Assembly (NCBI GenBank): GCA_029976075.1
Contig: JARKNW010000012.1
Span: 1-64,000 of the forward strand
DNA length: 64,000 nt
Source: Pleomorphomonas sp.
Lineage (GTDB): Bacteria > Pseudomonadota > Alphaproteobacteria > Rhizobiales > Pleomorphomonadaceae
Reading direction: 5' to 3'
This document shows, one piece after another, positions 54,681 through 63,818 of the stretch. Positions within the stretch are counted from its first letter, which is position 1; every line of letters starts with the position of its first letter. The notes below the pieces were generated by a model, which saw only the letters and a program-made list of their open reading frames with translations, searched no databases and was not told the origin of the DNA. Both the position numbers and the translations under genes were made by a program.

Positions 54681-54863
54681 TCAGGCTTCCTTGGGCGCCA
54701 GAATCTGGCGGCCGCGGTACATGCCAGTCTTGAGATCGACATGATGGGGACGACGCAGCTCACCCGAGGTCTTGTCCTCGACGTAGGTCGGCTGCTTCAG
54801 AGCATCGGCGGACCGACGCATGCCCCGCTTGGACGGCGAGGTCTTTCGCTTGGGAACTGCCAT
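54681..54863 (-). CDS. rpmF: 50S ribosomal protein L32
   Basis: A 60-aa basic ribosomal protein. The N-terminus [20 protein letters not shown] is diagnostic. The zinc-type cysteines of some L32 proteins are absent, as is usual in alphaproteobacteria. The stop is followed by a bidirectional terminator. The mtgA gene lies upstream on the same strand, but rpmF has its own promoter candidate. Confidence 0.97.
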   Translation of the reverse strand: MAVPKRKTSPSKRGMRRSADALKQPTYVEDKTSGELRRPHHVDLKTGMYRGRQILAPKEA

Positions 54864-54950
54864 TGTCTTCTACTCCATCGCCCGCTCTGAAGGGAGAACC
54901 GCAATGATCCACCATTCGGGCGCGCGGGCGCTCGTTCCTAAAGATGCGGC

Positions 54951-54979
54951 CTTATACAGACTGACGGGCTACTTTGCCA
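54951..54979 (-). promoter_or_regulatory. putative rpmF promoter
   Basis: On the minus strand TGGCAA and TATAAG are separated by 17 bp, about 90 bp upstream of the rpmF start. The -10 is good and the -35 is moderate. Confidence 0.4.
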
Positions 54980-55051
54980 GTGCCTGCCCGGAAAAAAGTA
55001 CGTCTCTCCGTCGCAATCCCGATGGCGGAACCTCATAAGGATGGGCGACCC

Positions 55052-55795
55052 TCAGGGAGCGAGGCACTCGACATACGCCCCGGACTGACCAACGCGGAGC
55101 TCAATGATCCTCGAAAGAGTCTTTTGTGCCCGGCTCGGCTTCAGCGGATTGCGGATGGACGGATTGGGCAGGGCAGCGGCGATGAGGGCAGCTTCTCTTC
55201 GGCTCAGCTTCGATGCCGGCTTCTTGAAATAATACCGGGCCGCCGCCTCGACACCGTAAATGTTGGGGCCAAGCTCGGCAATGTTCAGATAGATTTCCAG
55301 CGTCCGCCGTTTCGACCAGACCAGATCGGCATAAAGAGCAAGCGGTATTTCGAGTCCCTTGCGGATATAGGAGCGGGACGGCCAGAGAAAGACGTTCTTC
55401 ACCGTCTGCATGGTGATGGTGCTGGCACCACGGTTGGGACCGCCGTTGCGGTTCAGGACGGCGCGAAGCTGTGCCCAATCGACGCCATCGTGGAAACAGA
55501 ACTGACCATCTTCGCTCATGACGACGGCCTGCTTCATGCTGGGCGCGATATCATCGAGATCGACCCACTGACGACTGTAGCCCTGAAAGGTCAGCAGATC
55601 CCAGATCATGATCGTCGAAACAGGGCGGACGAACAGATAGAGCGGCGCCAGCACGAAGGGCAGGATGACAACCACCGCGGCAGCCATGGAGACCCGCCGG
55701 AGCCAGATCCGCCAGCCAGCTTGCCTCACAGCCGCCGCCTCCCCATCGCTCACCACCGGCTCGCCTTCGGCCATCGCCTCGCTGAGATCGCTCAT
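55052..55795 (-). CDS. mtgA: monofunctional peptidoglycan glycosyltransferase
   Basis: A 247-aa GT51 enzyme that polymerises lipid II into glycan strands. One N-terminal membrane helix (about 32-55) is followed by the catalytic domain. The catalytic Glu is in VVMSEDGQFCFHDGVDW (about 92), with the motifs GASTITMQTVKNVFLWPSRS, RKGLEIPLALYADLVWSKRRTLEIYLN and GVEAAARYYFKKPASKLSRREAALIAAALPNP. There is no transpeptidase domain. It lies upstream of rpmF on the same strand. Confidence 0.95.
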   Translation of the reverse strand: MSDLSEAMAEGEPVVSDGEAAAVRQAGWRIWLRRVSMAAAVVVILPFVLAPLYLFVRPVSTIMIWDLLTFQGYSRQWVDLDDIAPSMKQAVVMSEDGQFCFHDGVDWAQLRAVLNRNGGPNRGASTITMQTVKNVFLWPSRSYIRKGLEIPLALYADLVWSKRRTLEIYLNIAELGPNIYGVEAAARYYFKKPASKLSRREAALIAAALPNPSIRNPLKPSRAQKTLSRIIELRVGQSGAYVECLAP

Positions 55796-55977
55796 GCCCC
55801 ACCCGCCTGTCCGTTTTTTTCATAAACCAACGGTGCCGGCCGGGCAAACGGGGGAATCATGGCAATCATCCATTAGCCGCCACACCACCTGCCCTCCACG
55901 CCGCTTTGAGCTCGAAGAGGCGCAAAACGCCACCCAATGCGGCAAATGCCTGCAATTTGGACAGACGTGGCGCTATT

Positions 55978-56006
55978 TTGACATGGCGAAAATTGAGGCA
56001 GCATGA
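55978..56006 (+). promoter_or_regulatory. putative promoter of the small RNA
   Basis: TTGACA (55978-55983) is followed after 17 bp by GCATGA. The -35 is perfect, the -10 is weak. Transcription would start near 56012, upstream of the anti-Shine-Dalgarno hairpin. Confidence 0.5.
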
Positions 56007-56011
56007 GACCT

Positions 56012-56125
56012 TTTACTTGTGAGCGCTGCTTTGTCGGTCTTCCGTCTGGATCTTCCTCCTGATCCACCGTGGCACTCCAGCTTTCCTCCCAGAACTCAGG
56101 CCGGCGACCCCGGCCTGTTTTTTTT
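56012..56125 (+). ncRNA. candidate trans-acting small RNA with anti-Shine-Dalgarno loops
   Basis: About 114 nt in a 430-bp gap between divergently placed mtgA and putA (both minus strand), with no ORF. A perfect hairpin GGATC-TTCCTCCT-GATCC (56048-56065) shows CCUCC in its loop. A second pyrimidine stretch CTTTCCTCCC follows (56081-56090). It ends in a strong intrinsic terminator (56097-56125). Exposed CCUCC loops are known in alphaproteobacterial small RNAs such as the AbcR (alpha-r15) and alpha-r14 ('cuckoo') groups, which pair with ribosome-binding sites. Family membership here is inferred. The 5' end is estimated from the promoter. Confidence 0.65.
56097..56125 (+). terminator. strong intrinsic terminator of the small RNA
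   Basis: CAGGCCGG, a 5-base loop and CCGGCCTG form a perfect 8-bp stem followed by eight T. No protein gene lies upstream on this strand for several kilobases, so it marks a non-coding transcript. Confidence 0.85.
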
Positions 56126-56168
56126 GCGCCGCACCTCGGCGGGCCATTAGGTCTAAACCTGAATAAAG

Positions 56169-56196
56169 AAGGACCGGAGATCACTCCCCGGCCCTT
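56169..56196 (-). terminator. terminator hairpin after putA
   Basis: On the minus strand AAGGGCCGGGGA and TCTCCGGTCCTT form a 12-bp stem with two G-U pairs and a GTGA loop, followed by CTTTATTC. It lies 30 bp after the putA stop. Confidence 0.65.
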
Positions 56197-56225
56197 CCGG
56201 CCCTCTGCGTCTTGTTGTGTTGTGG

Positions 56226-59200
56226 TCAGTCGTCGCCCATGGCAACCAGCGTCGCGTTGCCACCGGCTGCGGCCGTATTGATGGACACCACCTGCTCGAG
56301 CGCAAAGCGGGTGAGGTAGTTGGGACCACCCGCCTTCGGCCCGGTCCCCGAAAGACCTGAGCCACCAAAGGGTTGCGAGCCAACCACCGCTCCTATCATG
56401 TTGCGGTTGACGTAGACATTGCCGACCGGCAACCGTTCGACGACGCGCTTCACGGTGGTCTCGATACGCGAGTGGATACCCAAGGTGAGGCCGTAACCGC
56501 TCGCAGCAATATCCTCGATGACCTTGTCGAGTTCCTTTGCCTTGTAGCGGACGATGTGCAGCACCGGGCCGAACACCTCCTTTTCGAGCGCACTCGCATC
56601 GGGCAGCTCGACGATGGTCGGCGCAAAGTAGGTGCCACCGGCCAGGGCACTTTGCGGGGTCTCGCCGGAAAACAGCACACCTCCCTTGCCCTGCCAGGCG
56701 GCCACGTGAACGGCGAGTTTCTCTCTCTGCTCGCGGTCGATGATCGGACCGACATCCGTCTCCGGCCGGCGCGGATCGCCGACCTTGAGCTCGGCCGCCG
56801 CGCCCTTGATGAGATCGACCATATGGTCGGCGACATCGTCCTGTACGAACAACAGCCGCAGTGCCGAACAACGCTGGCCGGCGGAGCGAAACGCGGAGGT
56901 AATGACGTCATCGGTCACCTGTTCGCCGAGCGCAGTGGCATCGACGATCATGGCGTTGAGACCACCCGTCTCGGCAATCAGCGGCACGATCGGTCCGCGT
57001 TTGGCGGCTAGCGCCCTGTTGATGGCAAAGGCAGTATCCGTCGAACCGGTAAAGGCAACGCCAGCAATGCGCGGATCGTCGACAAGCGCCGCGCCGGCGG
57101 AGCCATCGCCAACGACCAGCGTCAACGCCGACACGGGCACCCCCGCTTCATGCAACAACCGCACCGCCATGGCGCCGGTAAGCGGCGTCTGTTCGGCGGG
57201 CTTGGCCACCACGGCATTGCCGGCCGCAAGTGCCGCTGCCGTCTGGCCGACAAAAATCGCCAGCGGGAAGTTCCACGGTGCAATAGCGGCAAAGACGCCC
57301 CGTCCCCGGTAGTCGAGGTGGTTTTCCTCGCCTGTCGGGCCGGGCATGGCAACCGGCGCCTCGAACAGGCGCCGTGCCTCGGCGGCATAGTAACGGCAGA
57401 AATCGACCGCCTCGCGGACCTCGGCGATGCCATCGGCCAGCGTCTTGCCTGCCTCAAGCGCCAGTACCGCCAGAAGCTGCGGTAGTCTGTCCTCGAGAAG
57501 ATCGGCCGCCCGCTCAAGGGCAGAGGCGCGTGTCTCGGCTGAAGCTGTACACCAGGAGCGGAAGCCCTCGGAGGCCGAGGAGACCGCTCGCCTCACGGTT
57601 TCCACATCGGCGTCGATCGCACGGCCGATCTCCGTCTTTCCATCGATCGGCGACAGAAGAACGCGCGGCGTGCCGGTCGCATCTTCTCCATCAACGATCG
57701 AAGCGGCAGTCCCGAAGTCGCTGCCCGCAGCCGCGATGGCGTTCAGCAGCGGCTCGAGCGCCTGCTCATCGGCCAGCTCCACGCCGCGCGAGTTCCGGCG
57801 GGACCCGAACAGATCGGCAGGCAGCGGAATGCGGGCATGACGGGCGCGGTCGCCGCCAGCCAATACGTCAGCGGGACGCTTCAACAAGGTCGAGATCTCC
57901 ACATTGGAATCGCCGACGGCGGCGACGAAGGATGAGTTGGCGCCGTTCTCCAGAAGGCGTCGAACGAGATAGGCGAGAAGATCCTTGTGCCCTCCGACGG
58001 GCGCATAGATGCGGCAGGGCTGGCCGCCCTTTTCAGTGACCTCGCGATAGAGCGTGTCACCCATGCCGTGCAGGCGCTGGAACTCGAAATGCCGGTCCTT
58101 GCCGGCGATCTCCGAAACTTCGGCCACCGTCAACGCATTGTGCGTGGCGAACTGCGGGTAGATGCGAGGTCGCGCACGAAGGAGTTTTTCGGCACAGACG
58201 AGGTAGGAGAGGTCGGTGGAAGCCTTGCGGGTGAACAGCGGGTAGTCCGCAAGCCCCCGCTCCTGGCCGCGCTTCATCTCGGTATCCCAATAGGCTCCCT
58301 TGACGAGGCGCACCATGAAACGGCGCCCAAGGCTTTCGGCTAGCTCGATCATGTAGTCGATCACTGCCGGCGCGCGCTTTTGATAGGCCTGCACGGCAAG
58401 GCCAAAGCCATGCCACCCGGCGAGCGACGGATCGGCGGCCACGGCGGCAATCACCTCGAGCGACAGCTTCAGGCGATCGGCCTCCTCTGCATCGACCGTC
58501 AGATTGAGATCGTAGGCCTTTGCCGCTCGTGACAGCTCCAGGAGTTTCGGTACCAACTCGGCCATTACCCGTTCGGCATTCAGTGCCTCATAACGCGGAT
58601 GCAGGGCCGACAACTTGACCGAGATACCCGGCCGGGCCGGCAGCGGCTCCGAGCCGGCCGACTTGCCGATTGCCTCGATCGCCATCGCATAATCGGCAAA
58701 GTAACGCGCCGCATCTGCAGCCGTGCGGGCCCCTTCCCCGAGCATGTCATAGGAATGACGATAACCCTTGCCGCCAAGGCCACGGGCGCGCGACAGCGCC
58801 GCCTCGATCGAGGTACCCAGCACGAACTGGTAACCCATGATCTTCATCGCCTGCCGCGTGGCAGCGCGCACCGGCGGCATGCCCAGGCGCTTGACAAGGC
58901 CGGTGAAGATATTCTCCGGCGTCTCGCCCGGCTGCAGCACGCGCGTGGTCACGCCGAGCGCCCAGCCGGAGGCGGCGACCAGCCAGGGATCCTCACCCTT
59001 GCCGTGGAAGCCGAAGGCGGCCGATGCGAGCTTGTCTTCGATCAGCCGGTCGGCAGTGGCGCCATCCGGCACGCGCAACAGCGCCTCCGCCATCACCATG
59101 ATGGCAAGCCCCTCGCGTGTCGTCAGCGAGTAAGCCTTCAGAAAATCCTCGACACCACCGATTGCCGATTTGCCATCACGAATGGCCGAGATGAGACGGC

Positions 59201-59342
59201 TGGCGTGCGCATCGACACGCGCCCGCGTCTCGCGGTTCTCGGGCCGTGCCGCCAGAAGACGACGGACCACGATGGTCTCGTCCTCCGCATAGGGCGGCGA
59301 AAAGCACGGAGCCCGGACGGGCTCGGAATGAACTGCAGACAT
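56226..59342 (-). CDS. putA: bifunctional proline dehydrogenase / L-glutamate-gamma-semialdehyde dehydrogenase
   Basis: A 1038-aa enzyme that oxidises proline to glutamate in two steps (FAD, then NAD+). There is an N-terminal arm domain (about 10-130). The proline dehydrogenase barrel (about 170-470) has MVRLVKGAYWDTEMKRGQERGL and FATHNALT. The aldehyde dehydrogenase domain (about 560-1020) has IAPWNFPLAIFVGQ, AETGGLNAMIVDA (Glu) and the catalytic Cys in AGQRCSAL. There is no ribbon-helix-helix domain at the N-terminus, so it is not a self-regulating PutA; the divergent Lrp-type gene fills that role. GGAGATCAA precedes the ATG. Confidence 0.97.
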   Translation of the reverse strand: MSAVHSEPVRAPCFSPPYAEDETIVVRRLLAARPENRETRARVDAHASRLISAIRDGKSAIGGVEDFLKAYSLTTREGLAIMVMAEALLRVPDGATADRLIEDKLASAAFGFHGKGEDPWLVAASGWALGVTTRVLQPGETPENIFTGLVKRLGMPPVRAATRQAMKIMGYQFVLGTSIEAALSRARGLGGKGYRHSYDMLGEGARTAADAARYFADYAMAIEAIGKSAGSEPLPARPGISVKLSALHPRYEALNAERVMAELVPKLLELSRAAKAYDLNLTVDAEEADRLKLSLEVIAAVAADPSLAGWHGFGLAVQAYQKRAPAVIDYMIELAESLGRRFMVRLVKGAYWDTEMKRGQERGLADYPLFTRKASTDLSYLVCAEKLLRARPRIYPQFATHNALTVAEVSEIAGKDRHFEFQRLHGMGDTLYREVTEKGGQPCRIYAPVGGHKDLLAYLVRRLLENGANSSFVAAVGDSNVEISTLLKRPADVLAGGDRARHARIPLPADLFGSRRNSRGVELADEQALEPLLNAIAAAGSDFGTAASIVDGEDATGTPRVLLSPIDGKTEIGRAIDADVETVRRAVSSASEGFRSWCTASAETRASALERAADLLEDRLPQLLAVLALEAGKTLADGIAEVREAVDFCRYYAAEARRLFEAPVAMPGPTGEENHLDYRGRGVFAAIAPWNFPLAIFVGQTAAALAAGNAVVAKPAEQTPLTGAMAVRLLHEAGVPVSALTLVVGDGSAGAALVDDPRIAGVAFTGSTDTAFAINRALAAKRGPIVPLIAETGGLNAMIVDATALGEQVTDDVITSAFRSAGQRCSALRLLFVQDDVADHMVDLIKGAAAELKVGDPRRPETDVGPIIDREQREKLAVHVAAWQGKGGVLFSGETPQSALAGGTYFAPTIVELPDASALEKEVFGPVLHIVRYKAKELDKVIEDIAASGYGLTLGIHSRIETTVKRVVERLPVGNVYVNRNMIGAVVGSQPFGGSGLSGTGPKAGGPNYLTRFALEQVVSINTAAAGGNATLVAMGDD

Positions 59343-59514
59343 TTGATCTCCGGAAGGTTGTCGCCTTCAGTGGGCGGCTTCTATTTATAATCCGCAGGAT
59401 AGCAGCAGACTTTCGGTGACACTCTCCTTAATGAGGTATAGAATCGGGGCTATTCTCGGAATGAACCGTTTGCTTCCGTGAATTTTCCGGATTGATCTGT
59501 CTTGGAGGCCTGCA

Positions 59515-60021
59515 ATGGCGGCAGCGGCGAGTGGTGATCGGTCTCCTTACAACAAGGATATCCCGGGCCTCGATCGCATTGATCGTCGTATCCTCGCTGC
59601 ACTCCAGGAAGATGGCCGGATCACCAACCTGGAACTCGCCGAGAAGATCGGCATGTCTGCAACAGCCACGGCGGAACGGGTCAAACGACTGTCGCGCGAT
59701 GGTTTCATCATCGGTTATACGGCTCGTCTCGATCCGCTTCATCTCCAGCGGGGCCTCCTCGTCTTTGTCGAGATCAAGCTGGACCGCATGAACCCAGAGG
59801 TATTCACCACCTTTGCCGCAGCTGTGAAAAAGGCGCCCGAAGTCCTTGAATGCCATCTGATTGCCGGCGGATTCGACTATCTCGTCAAGGCGCGTGTCCG
59901 GGACATGGAAGCCTACCGCGAGTTCCTGTCCGAGGTGCTGATGACACTGCCAGGCGTGCGCGAGACCCACACCTATCCGGTGATGGAAGAAGTGAAGAAC
60001 ACCACCGTGCTACCGGTATGA
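59515..60021 (+). CDS. putR: Lrp/AsnC-family regulator, likely activator of putA
   Basis: A 168-aa regulator. The N-terminal helix-turn-helix (about 15-60) has LDRIDRRILAALQEDGRITNLELAEKIGMSATATAERVKRL. A C-terminal RAM ligand-binding domain (about 80-160) has VLECHLIAGGFDYLVKARVRDMEAYREFL. It is divergent from putA with a 172-bp gap, the arrangement of proline-responsive PutR in Rhizobiales. GGAGG precedes the ATG. The proline role is inferred from position. Confidence 0.88.
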   Translation: MAAAASGDRSPYNKDIPGLDRIDRRILAALQEDGRITNLELAEKIGMSATATAERVKRLSRDGFIIGYTARLDPLHLQRGLLVFVEIKLDRMNPEVFTTFAAAVKKAPEVLECHLIAGGFDYLVKARVRDMEAYREFLSEVLMTLPGVRETHTYPVMEEVKNTTVLPV

Positions 60022-60103
60022 GCCTCGCCTTGACCGCATGGCGAGGCCAGAGCTAGGACGGTGATCAACTGGTGACCAACTCATGTGCATGACCGGATAA
60101 CCG

Positions 60104-61030
60104 ATGACTGCCGCATTCGAAGCCGCCCTTTCCGAGTTTGCCCGTCTGATCGAAGAAGGGCTCGCGGCGCGTCTCGACGACATTCCTCGTCCTGGAGAGA
60201 CGACACGGCCGGCAAGGCTGCTCGCCGCCATGAGGCATGCCGCGCTCGCCGGAGGCAAGCGCCTCAGGCCATTTCTACTCGCGGAAGTCGCCCGCCTTCT
60301 GAACCCGGGCTTGACCGCCGAGGACCTGATGCCGGCGGCGACGGCCATCGAATGTCTGCACTGCTATTCGCTGGTTCACGACGACCTGCCGGCCATGGAC
60401 GACGACGCGTTGCGGCGCGGCCGACCGACCGTTCACGTTGCCTATGACGAAGCGACGGCCATCCTGGCCGGAGACGGTCTTCTGACACTGGCATTCGACC
60501 TCCTTTCCGATCCGGTCTGCCATCCCGATCCGGCGATCCGAGCAGCGCTCGTGCTCGATCTCGCCCGCGCTGGGGGTCTCGGCGGCATGGTGGGAGGCCA
60601 GATGCTCGATCTCGCGGCGGAAGGACGGTTCGGCGACGGCGCAGCCCCCAACGAGAACGACATCCGCCGACTTCAGGCCATGAAAACCGGAGCATTGATC
60701 CGTGCAGCGACGGTGATGGGCGCCCGGCTGGGCGGCGCCAGCGAGGGAGAGGTCAGCCGCTTCGGGCGCTTTGGCGAGATCATCGGTCTGGCTTTCCAGC
60801 TCGCCGACGATCTGCTCGACGTCACTGCCACCGAGAGCGAAATGGGCAAGGCGGTCGCCAAGGACGCGGCGCACGGCAAGGGCACGCTCGTGGCGTTCCT
60901 AGGCATCGATGCGGTCCGCGCCGAGCTCGACAAACTCGTCGCCGAAGCGACGGAGCTGCTCGCCCCATGGGGTACTCGCTCGGAGATGCTGGCCGCCGCG
61001 GCACACTTCGTCGCCGAAAGACGGCGCTGA
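60104..61030 (+). CDS. ispA: farnesyl diphosphate synthase (polyprenyl synthetase)
   Basis: A 308-aa prenyltransferase that condenses isopentenyl and allyl diphosphates. The first Asp-rich motif is LVHDDLPAMDDD with the RRGRPT segment following (about 93-113), and the second is QLADDLLDVTATE (about 230). GGKRLRP at the N-terminus is typical. Its size and CHCYSLVHDDLPAMD context fit farnesyl or geranylgeranyl synthases. An xseB gene, often upstream in relatives, is not seen here. Confidence 0.93.
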   Translation: MTAAFEAALSEFARLIEEGLAARLDDIPRPGETTRPARLLAAMRHAALAGGKRLRPFLLAEVARLLNPGLTAEDLMPAATAIECLHCYSLVHDDLPAMDDDALRRGRPTVHVAYDEATAILAGDGLLTLAFDLLSDPVCHPDPAIRAALVLDLARAGGLGGMVGGQMLDLAAEGRFGDGAAPNENDIRRLQAMKTGALIRAATVMGARLGGASEGEVSRFGRFGEIIGLAFQLADDLLDVTATESEMGKAVAKDAAHGKGTLVAFLGIDAVRAELDKLVAEATELLAPWGTRSEMLAAAAHFVAERRR

Positions 61031-61072
61031 GCATCCATTCGAAACGCCCTCGCGAGACCGTTTCTTCAGCGA

Positions 61073-62329
61073 TCATTCAGCCGCTGGCTTGCGATGGGCA
61101 CCATCGCCGAACCGCCGTTCGATATAGTCAAGCACCAGCGACTGGAAATCCTGGGCGATGGTGGGCCCGCGTAGCGTCGCCGCCTTTTCACCGTCGATGA
61201 AGACCGGTGCGGCCGGATTTTCACCGGTTCCGGGCAGGGATATGCCGATGTCGGCGTGCTTGGACTCGCCGGGACCGTTGACGATGCACCCCATCACGGC
61301 GACCTGCAGGGCCTCGACACCGGGGTAGCGCTGCCGCCATTCCGGCATGGCGTCGCGGATCTGGTCCTGGATGGTCTTGGCGAGTTCCTGAAAGACCGTC
61401 GAGGTGGTGCGTCCGCAACCGGGGCAGGCGGCGACGATCGGCACAAAGCTGCGGAAGCCCATGACCTGCAAGAGTTCCTGGGCGACCACCACTTCGCGCG
61501 TGCGGTCGCCACCGGGCTCCGGCGTCAATGAAACGCGGATGGTGTCGCCGATGCCATGCTGCAGCAGGTAGCCCATGGACGCCGACGAAGCGACGACCCC
61601 CTTGGTGCCCATGCCGGCCTCGGTGAGACCAAGATGAAGGGCGTAGTCGCCACGCGAAGCGAGTTCACCATAGACCGCGATGAGATCCTGGACCTGGCTG
61701 ACCTTGGCTGACAACACGATGCGGTCGCGGGAAAGACCGATCTCCTCGGCCCGGGCGGCCGACAGCAAGGCCGACTGCACCATTGCCTCGCGCATGACTT
61801 GCTGCGCTGTCATCGGCGAGCCCTTCGCCTTGTTCTCGTCCATCAGCCGTGTCGCCAGTTCCTGGTCGAGCGACCCCCAGTTGACGCCGATGCGTACCGC
61901 CTTGCCGTGACGGGCAGCGATTTCGACGATGTCGGTGAAGTGGCGATCGCGCTTGGCGCGCACGCCGACATTGCCGGGATTGATGCGATACTTGGCGAGC
62001 GCCTCGGCACAGGCGGGAAAGTCGGCGAGCAACCGATGACCGATGAAGTGAAAATCGCCGATCAGCGGCACATCGACGCCGACCCGATCGAGCCGCTCGC
62101 GGATCCGTGGCACGGCGGCGGCGCTCTCATCGCGGTCGACCGTAATGCGGACAAGTTCCGAGCCAGCGCGGGCGAGCGCCATCACCTGCGCCACCGTTGC
62201 ATCGACGTCGGCAGTATCCGTGTTGGTCATCGATTGAACGACGACGGGTGCATCGCCACCGATCGTTACCTTGCCGACAAAGACGGGAACCGAGCGGCGG
62301 CGCGGCGCCGGACCAAAGGAGTTGGGCAT
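61073..62329 (-). CDS. ispG: 4-hydroxy-3-methylbut-2-en-1-yl diphosphate synthase (flavodoxin)
   Basis: The penultimate step of the MEP isoprenoid pathway, done by a [4Fe-4S] enzyme. A 418-aa protein with cluster cysteines in ACPGCGRTT and [11 protein letters not shown]. An N-terminal TIM-barrel region contains [18 protein letters not shown] and [11 protein letters not shown]. The GTG/ATG context supports ATG at 62329; the longer track ORF lies in the upstream regulator. It follows the Zur-like gene by 14 bp, so it is probably co-transcribed. It is convergent with ispA, which acts later in the same pathway. Confidence 0.96.
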   Translation of the reverse strand: MPNSFGPAPRRRSVPVFVGKVTIGGDAPVVVQSMTNTDTADVDATVAQVMALARAGSELVRITVDRDESAAAVPRIRERLDRVGVDVPLIGDFHFIGHRLLADFPACAEALAKYRINPGNVGVRAKRDRHFTDIVEIAARHGKAVRIGVNWGSLDQELATRLMDENKAKGSPMTAQQVMREAMVQSALLSAARAEEIGLSRDRIVLSAKVSQVQDLIAVYGELASRGDYALHLGLTEAGMGTKGVVASSASMGYLLQHGIGDTIRVSLTPEPGGDRTREVVVAQELLQVMGFRSFVPIVAACPGCGRTTSTVFQELAKTIQDQIRDAMPEWRQRYPGVEALQVAVMGCIVNGPGESKHADIGISLPGTGENPAAPVFIDGEKAATLRGPTIAQDFQSLVLDYIERRFGDGAHRKPAAE

Positions 62330-62343
62330 TGCGTCGAGAATCC

Positions 62344-62862
62344 TCAACTGTGGCTGTGCGAGTGATCGTGATGATGGCCACCGGCCCGGCAGGCGGCACA
62401 AAGACCGCGCACCTCGAGGACCGAGGCTGACGGCGAAAAACCTTCCGCCGCCGCTATGCGGGTGAGCAAACCGCCAAGCTCGGCCGGTTCGGCCTCGGTA
62501 GCCGAGCCGCACTCCTCGCAAAGAAGGAACACGAGCGGAGCCTCCGGCCCCGAGCTGGCATGCCCATGCTCGTCGATGCAGGCAAGAAAGGCGTTTCGGC
62601 TCTCGATGCGGTGAGCGAAACGATGCGCAACCAGGAAATCAAGGGCACGATAAACGGAGATCGGGCTCGGCCGGCGTGCCTTTTCGGCTATGCGATCCAT
62701 GATCTCGTAGGCGGACACCGGCGCATGGCTCTCAAGCATCGCCTCAAGCACCTGCCGCCGCTGCTCGGTGAGACGCAGTCCCTCATCGCGGCAACGCTCC
62801 TCGGCGCGAGCAACGGCGCGACTGCGGCAGACCTGATGATCGTGGTCGGAATCGTTGAGCAA
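62344..62862 (-). CDS. zur: Fur-family regulator, Zur-like
   Basis: A 172-aa metalloregulator. The winged-helix domain (about 18-85) has [30 protein letters not shown] and [14 protein letters not shown]. The dimerisation domain (about 95-160) has structural zinc cysteines in [13 protein letters not shown] and [10 protein letters not shown] His-rich tail ([10 protein letters not shown]) ends the protein, a common sign of zinc binding. The start taken is TTG at 62862, behind GGAGAGAGA; the track start is GTG at 62931. Zur rather than Fur is favoured by the His tail and Cys pattern. No znu genes are in the window. Confidence 0.85.
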   Translation of the reverse strand: MLNDSDHDHQVCRSRAVARAEERCRDEGLRLTEQRRQVLEAMLESHAPVSAYEIMDRIAEKARRPSPISVYRALDFLVAHRFAHRIESRNAFLACIDEHGHASSGPEAPLVFLLCEECGSATEAEPAELGGLLTRIAAAEGFSPSASVLEVRGLCAACRAGGHHHDHSHSHS

Positions 62863-62960
62863 GTCTCTCTCCAGGCATCCAACACAGTATATAGTCGCCC
62901 GAACCGTCCGGAGAAAGACTGATTGTCGCACCGTCCGGCCTGTCTTCCAGGGGGACCGCC

Positions 62961-63818
62961 ATGCATTTTCCCGCCGTCGACCGCAGCATTCTGATCACCG
63001 GAGCCTCCTCCGGTATCGGCCTTGCCGCCGCCACCACCATGGCAGGGCGAGGTTGGAGGGTATTTGCGACAGTGCGCCGCGCTGAGGATGGCGAGCGCCT
63101 CGCCTCCATACCCGGCGTAACGCCCCTTCTCATGGATTATGCCGATTCCGGCTCGATCGCCGCCACCGCCGACGCGGTGCTTGAAGCGACAGGCGGTCGG
63201 CTTGGCGCGCTCTACAACAACGGAGCCTATGGCCAGCCCGGGGCGCTCGAAGATCTGTCCACCGAAGTGCTCCGACACGTGTTCGAGGTCAACGTGCTCG
63301 GCTGGCACGATCTCACGCGCCGCTTGATCCCTTCGATGCGCCGAGCCGGAGCGGGACGCATCGTCATGTGCTCGTCGATCCTCGGCTTCCTGTCGATGCC
63401 CTATCGCGGGGCCTACAACGCTTCCAAGCATGCCATCGAAGGGCTGGCCGACAGCTGGCGGCTGGAACTGATCGATGCCGGTATCCACGTGGCCACCATC
63501 CAGCCCGGACCGATTGCCACCAGCTTTTCTTCGACCGCGATGAAGAAGTTCCATGAAAACGTCGATATAGGGGGCTCCGCAAACGCCGCCGGCTATCGTC
63601 AGCGGCTCGCCGATATGCAGCGGCCGCCAGAAGCGTCCTTCTTCAGAAAGCCGCCGGAGGCCGTGGTGGATTGCCTCGTCCATGCCTGCGAATCAGCCCG
63701 GCCCCGCCCCTACTACCGGGTGACATGGCTCACCAAGGGAGCCGCGGTGGCCAAGCATCTCTTGCCGGCCTCCTGGTTCGTCGCCTTACTGCATCGCGCG
63801 GCAAAAGCCGGCAATTGA
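62961..63818 (+). CDS. short-chain dehydrogenase/reductase
   Basis: A 285-aa NAD(P)-dependent oxidoreductase. The nucleotide motif is ILITGASSGIGLAAATTM (about 11-28), with LYNNGAYGQPG in place of the usual NNAG, catalytic Ser in VMCSSILGFLSMP and the YNASKHAIEGLAD motif (Tyr and Lys, about 153-157). The size fits the classical SDRs with a C-terminal extension, often annotated as SDR-family lipid or steroid oxidoreductases. The substrate is unknown. It is divergent from the Zur-like gene with about 100 bp between. Confidence 0.9.
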   Translation: MHFPAVDRSILITGASSGIGLAAATTMAGRGWRVFATVRRAEDGERLASIPGVTPLLMDYADSGSIAATADAVLEATGGRLGALYNNGAYGQPGALEDLSTEVLRHVFEVNVLGWHDLTRRLIPSMRRAGAGRIVMCSSILGFLSMPYRGAYNASKHAIEGLADSWRLELIDAGIHVATIQPGPIATSFSSTAMKKFHENVDIGGSANAAGYRQRLADMQRPPEASFFRKPPEAVVDCLVHACESARPRPYYRVTWLTKGAAVAKHLLPASWFVALLHRAAKAGN

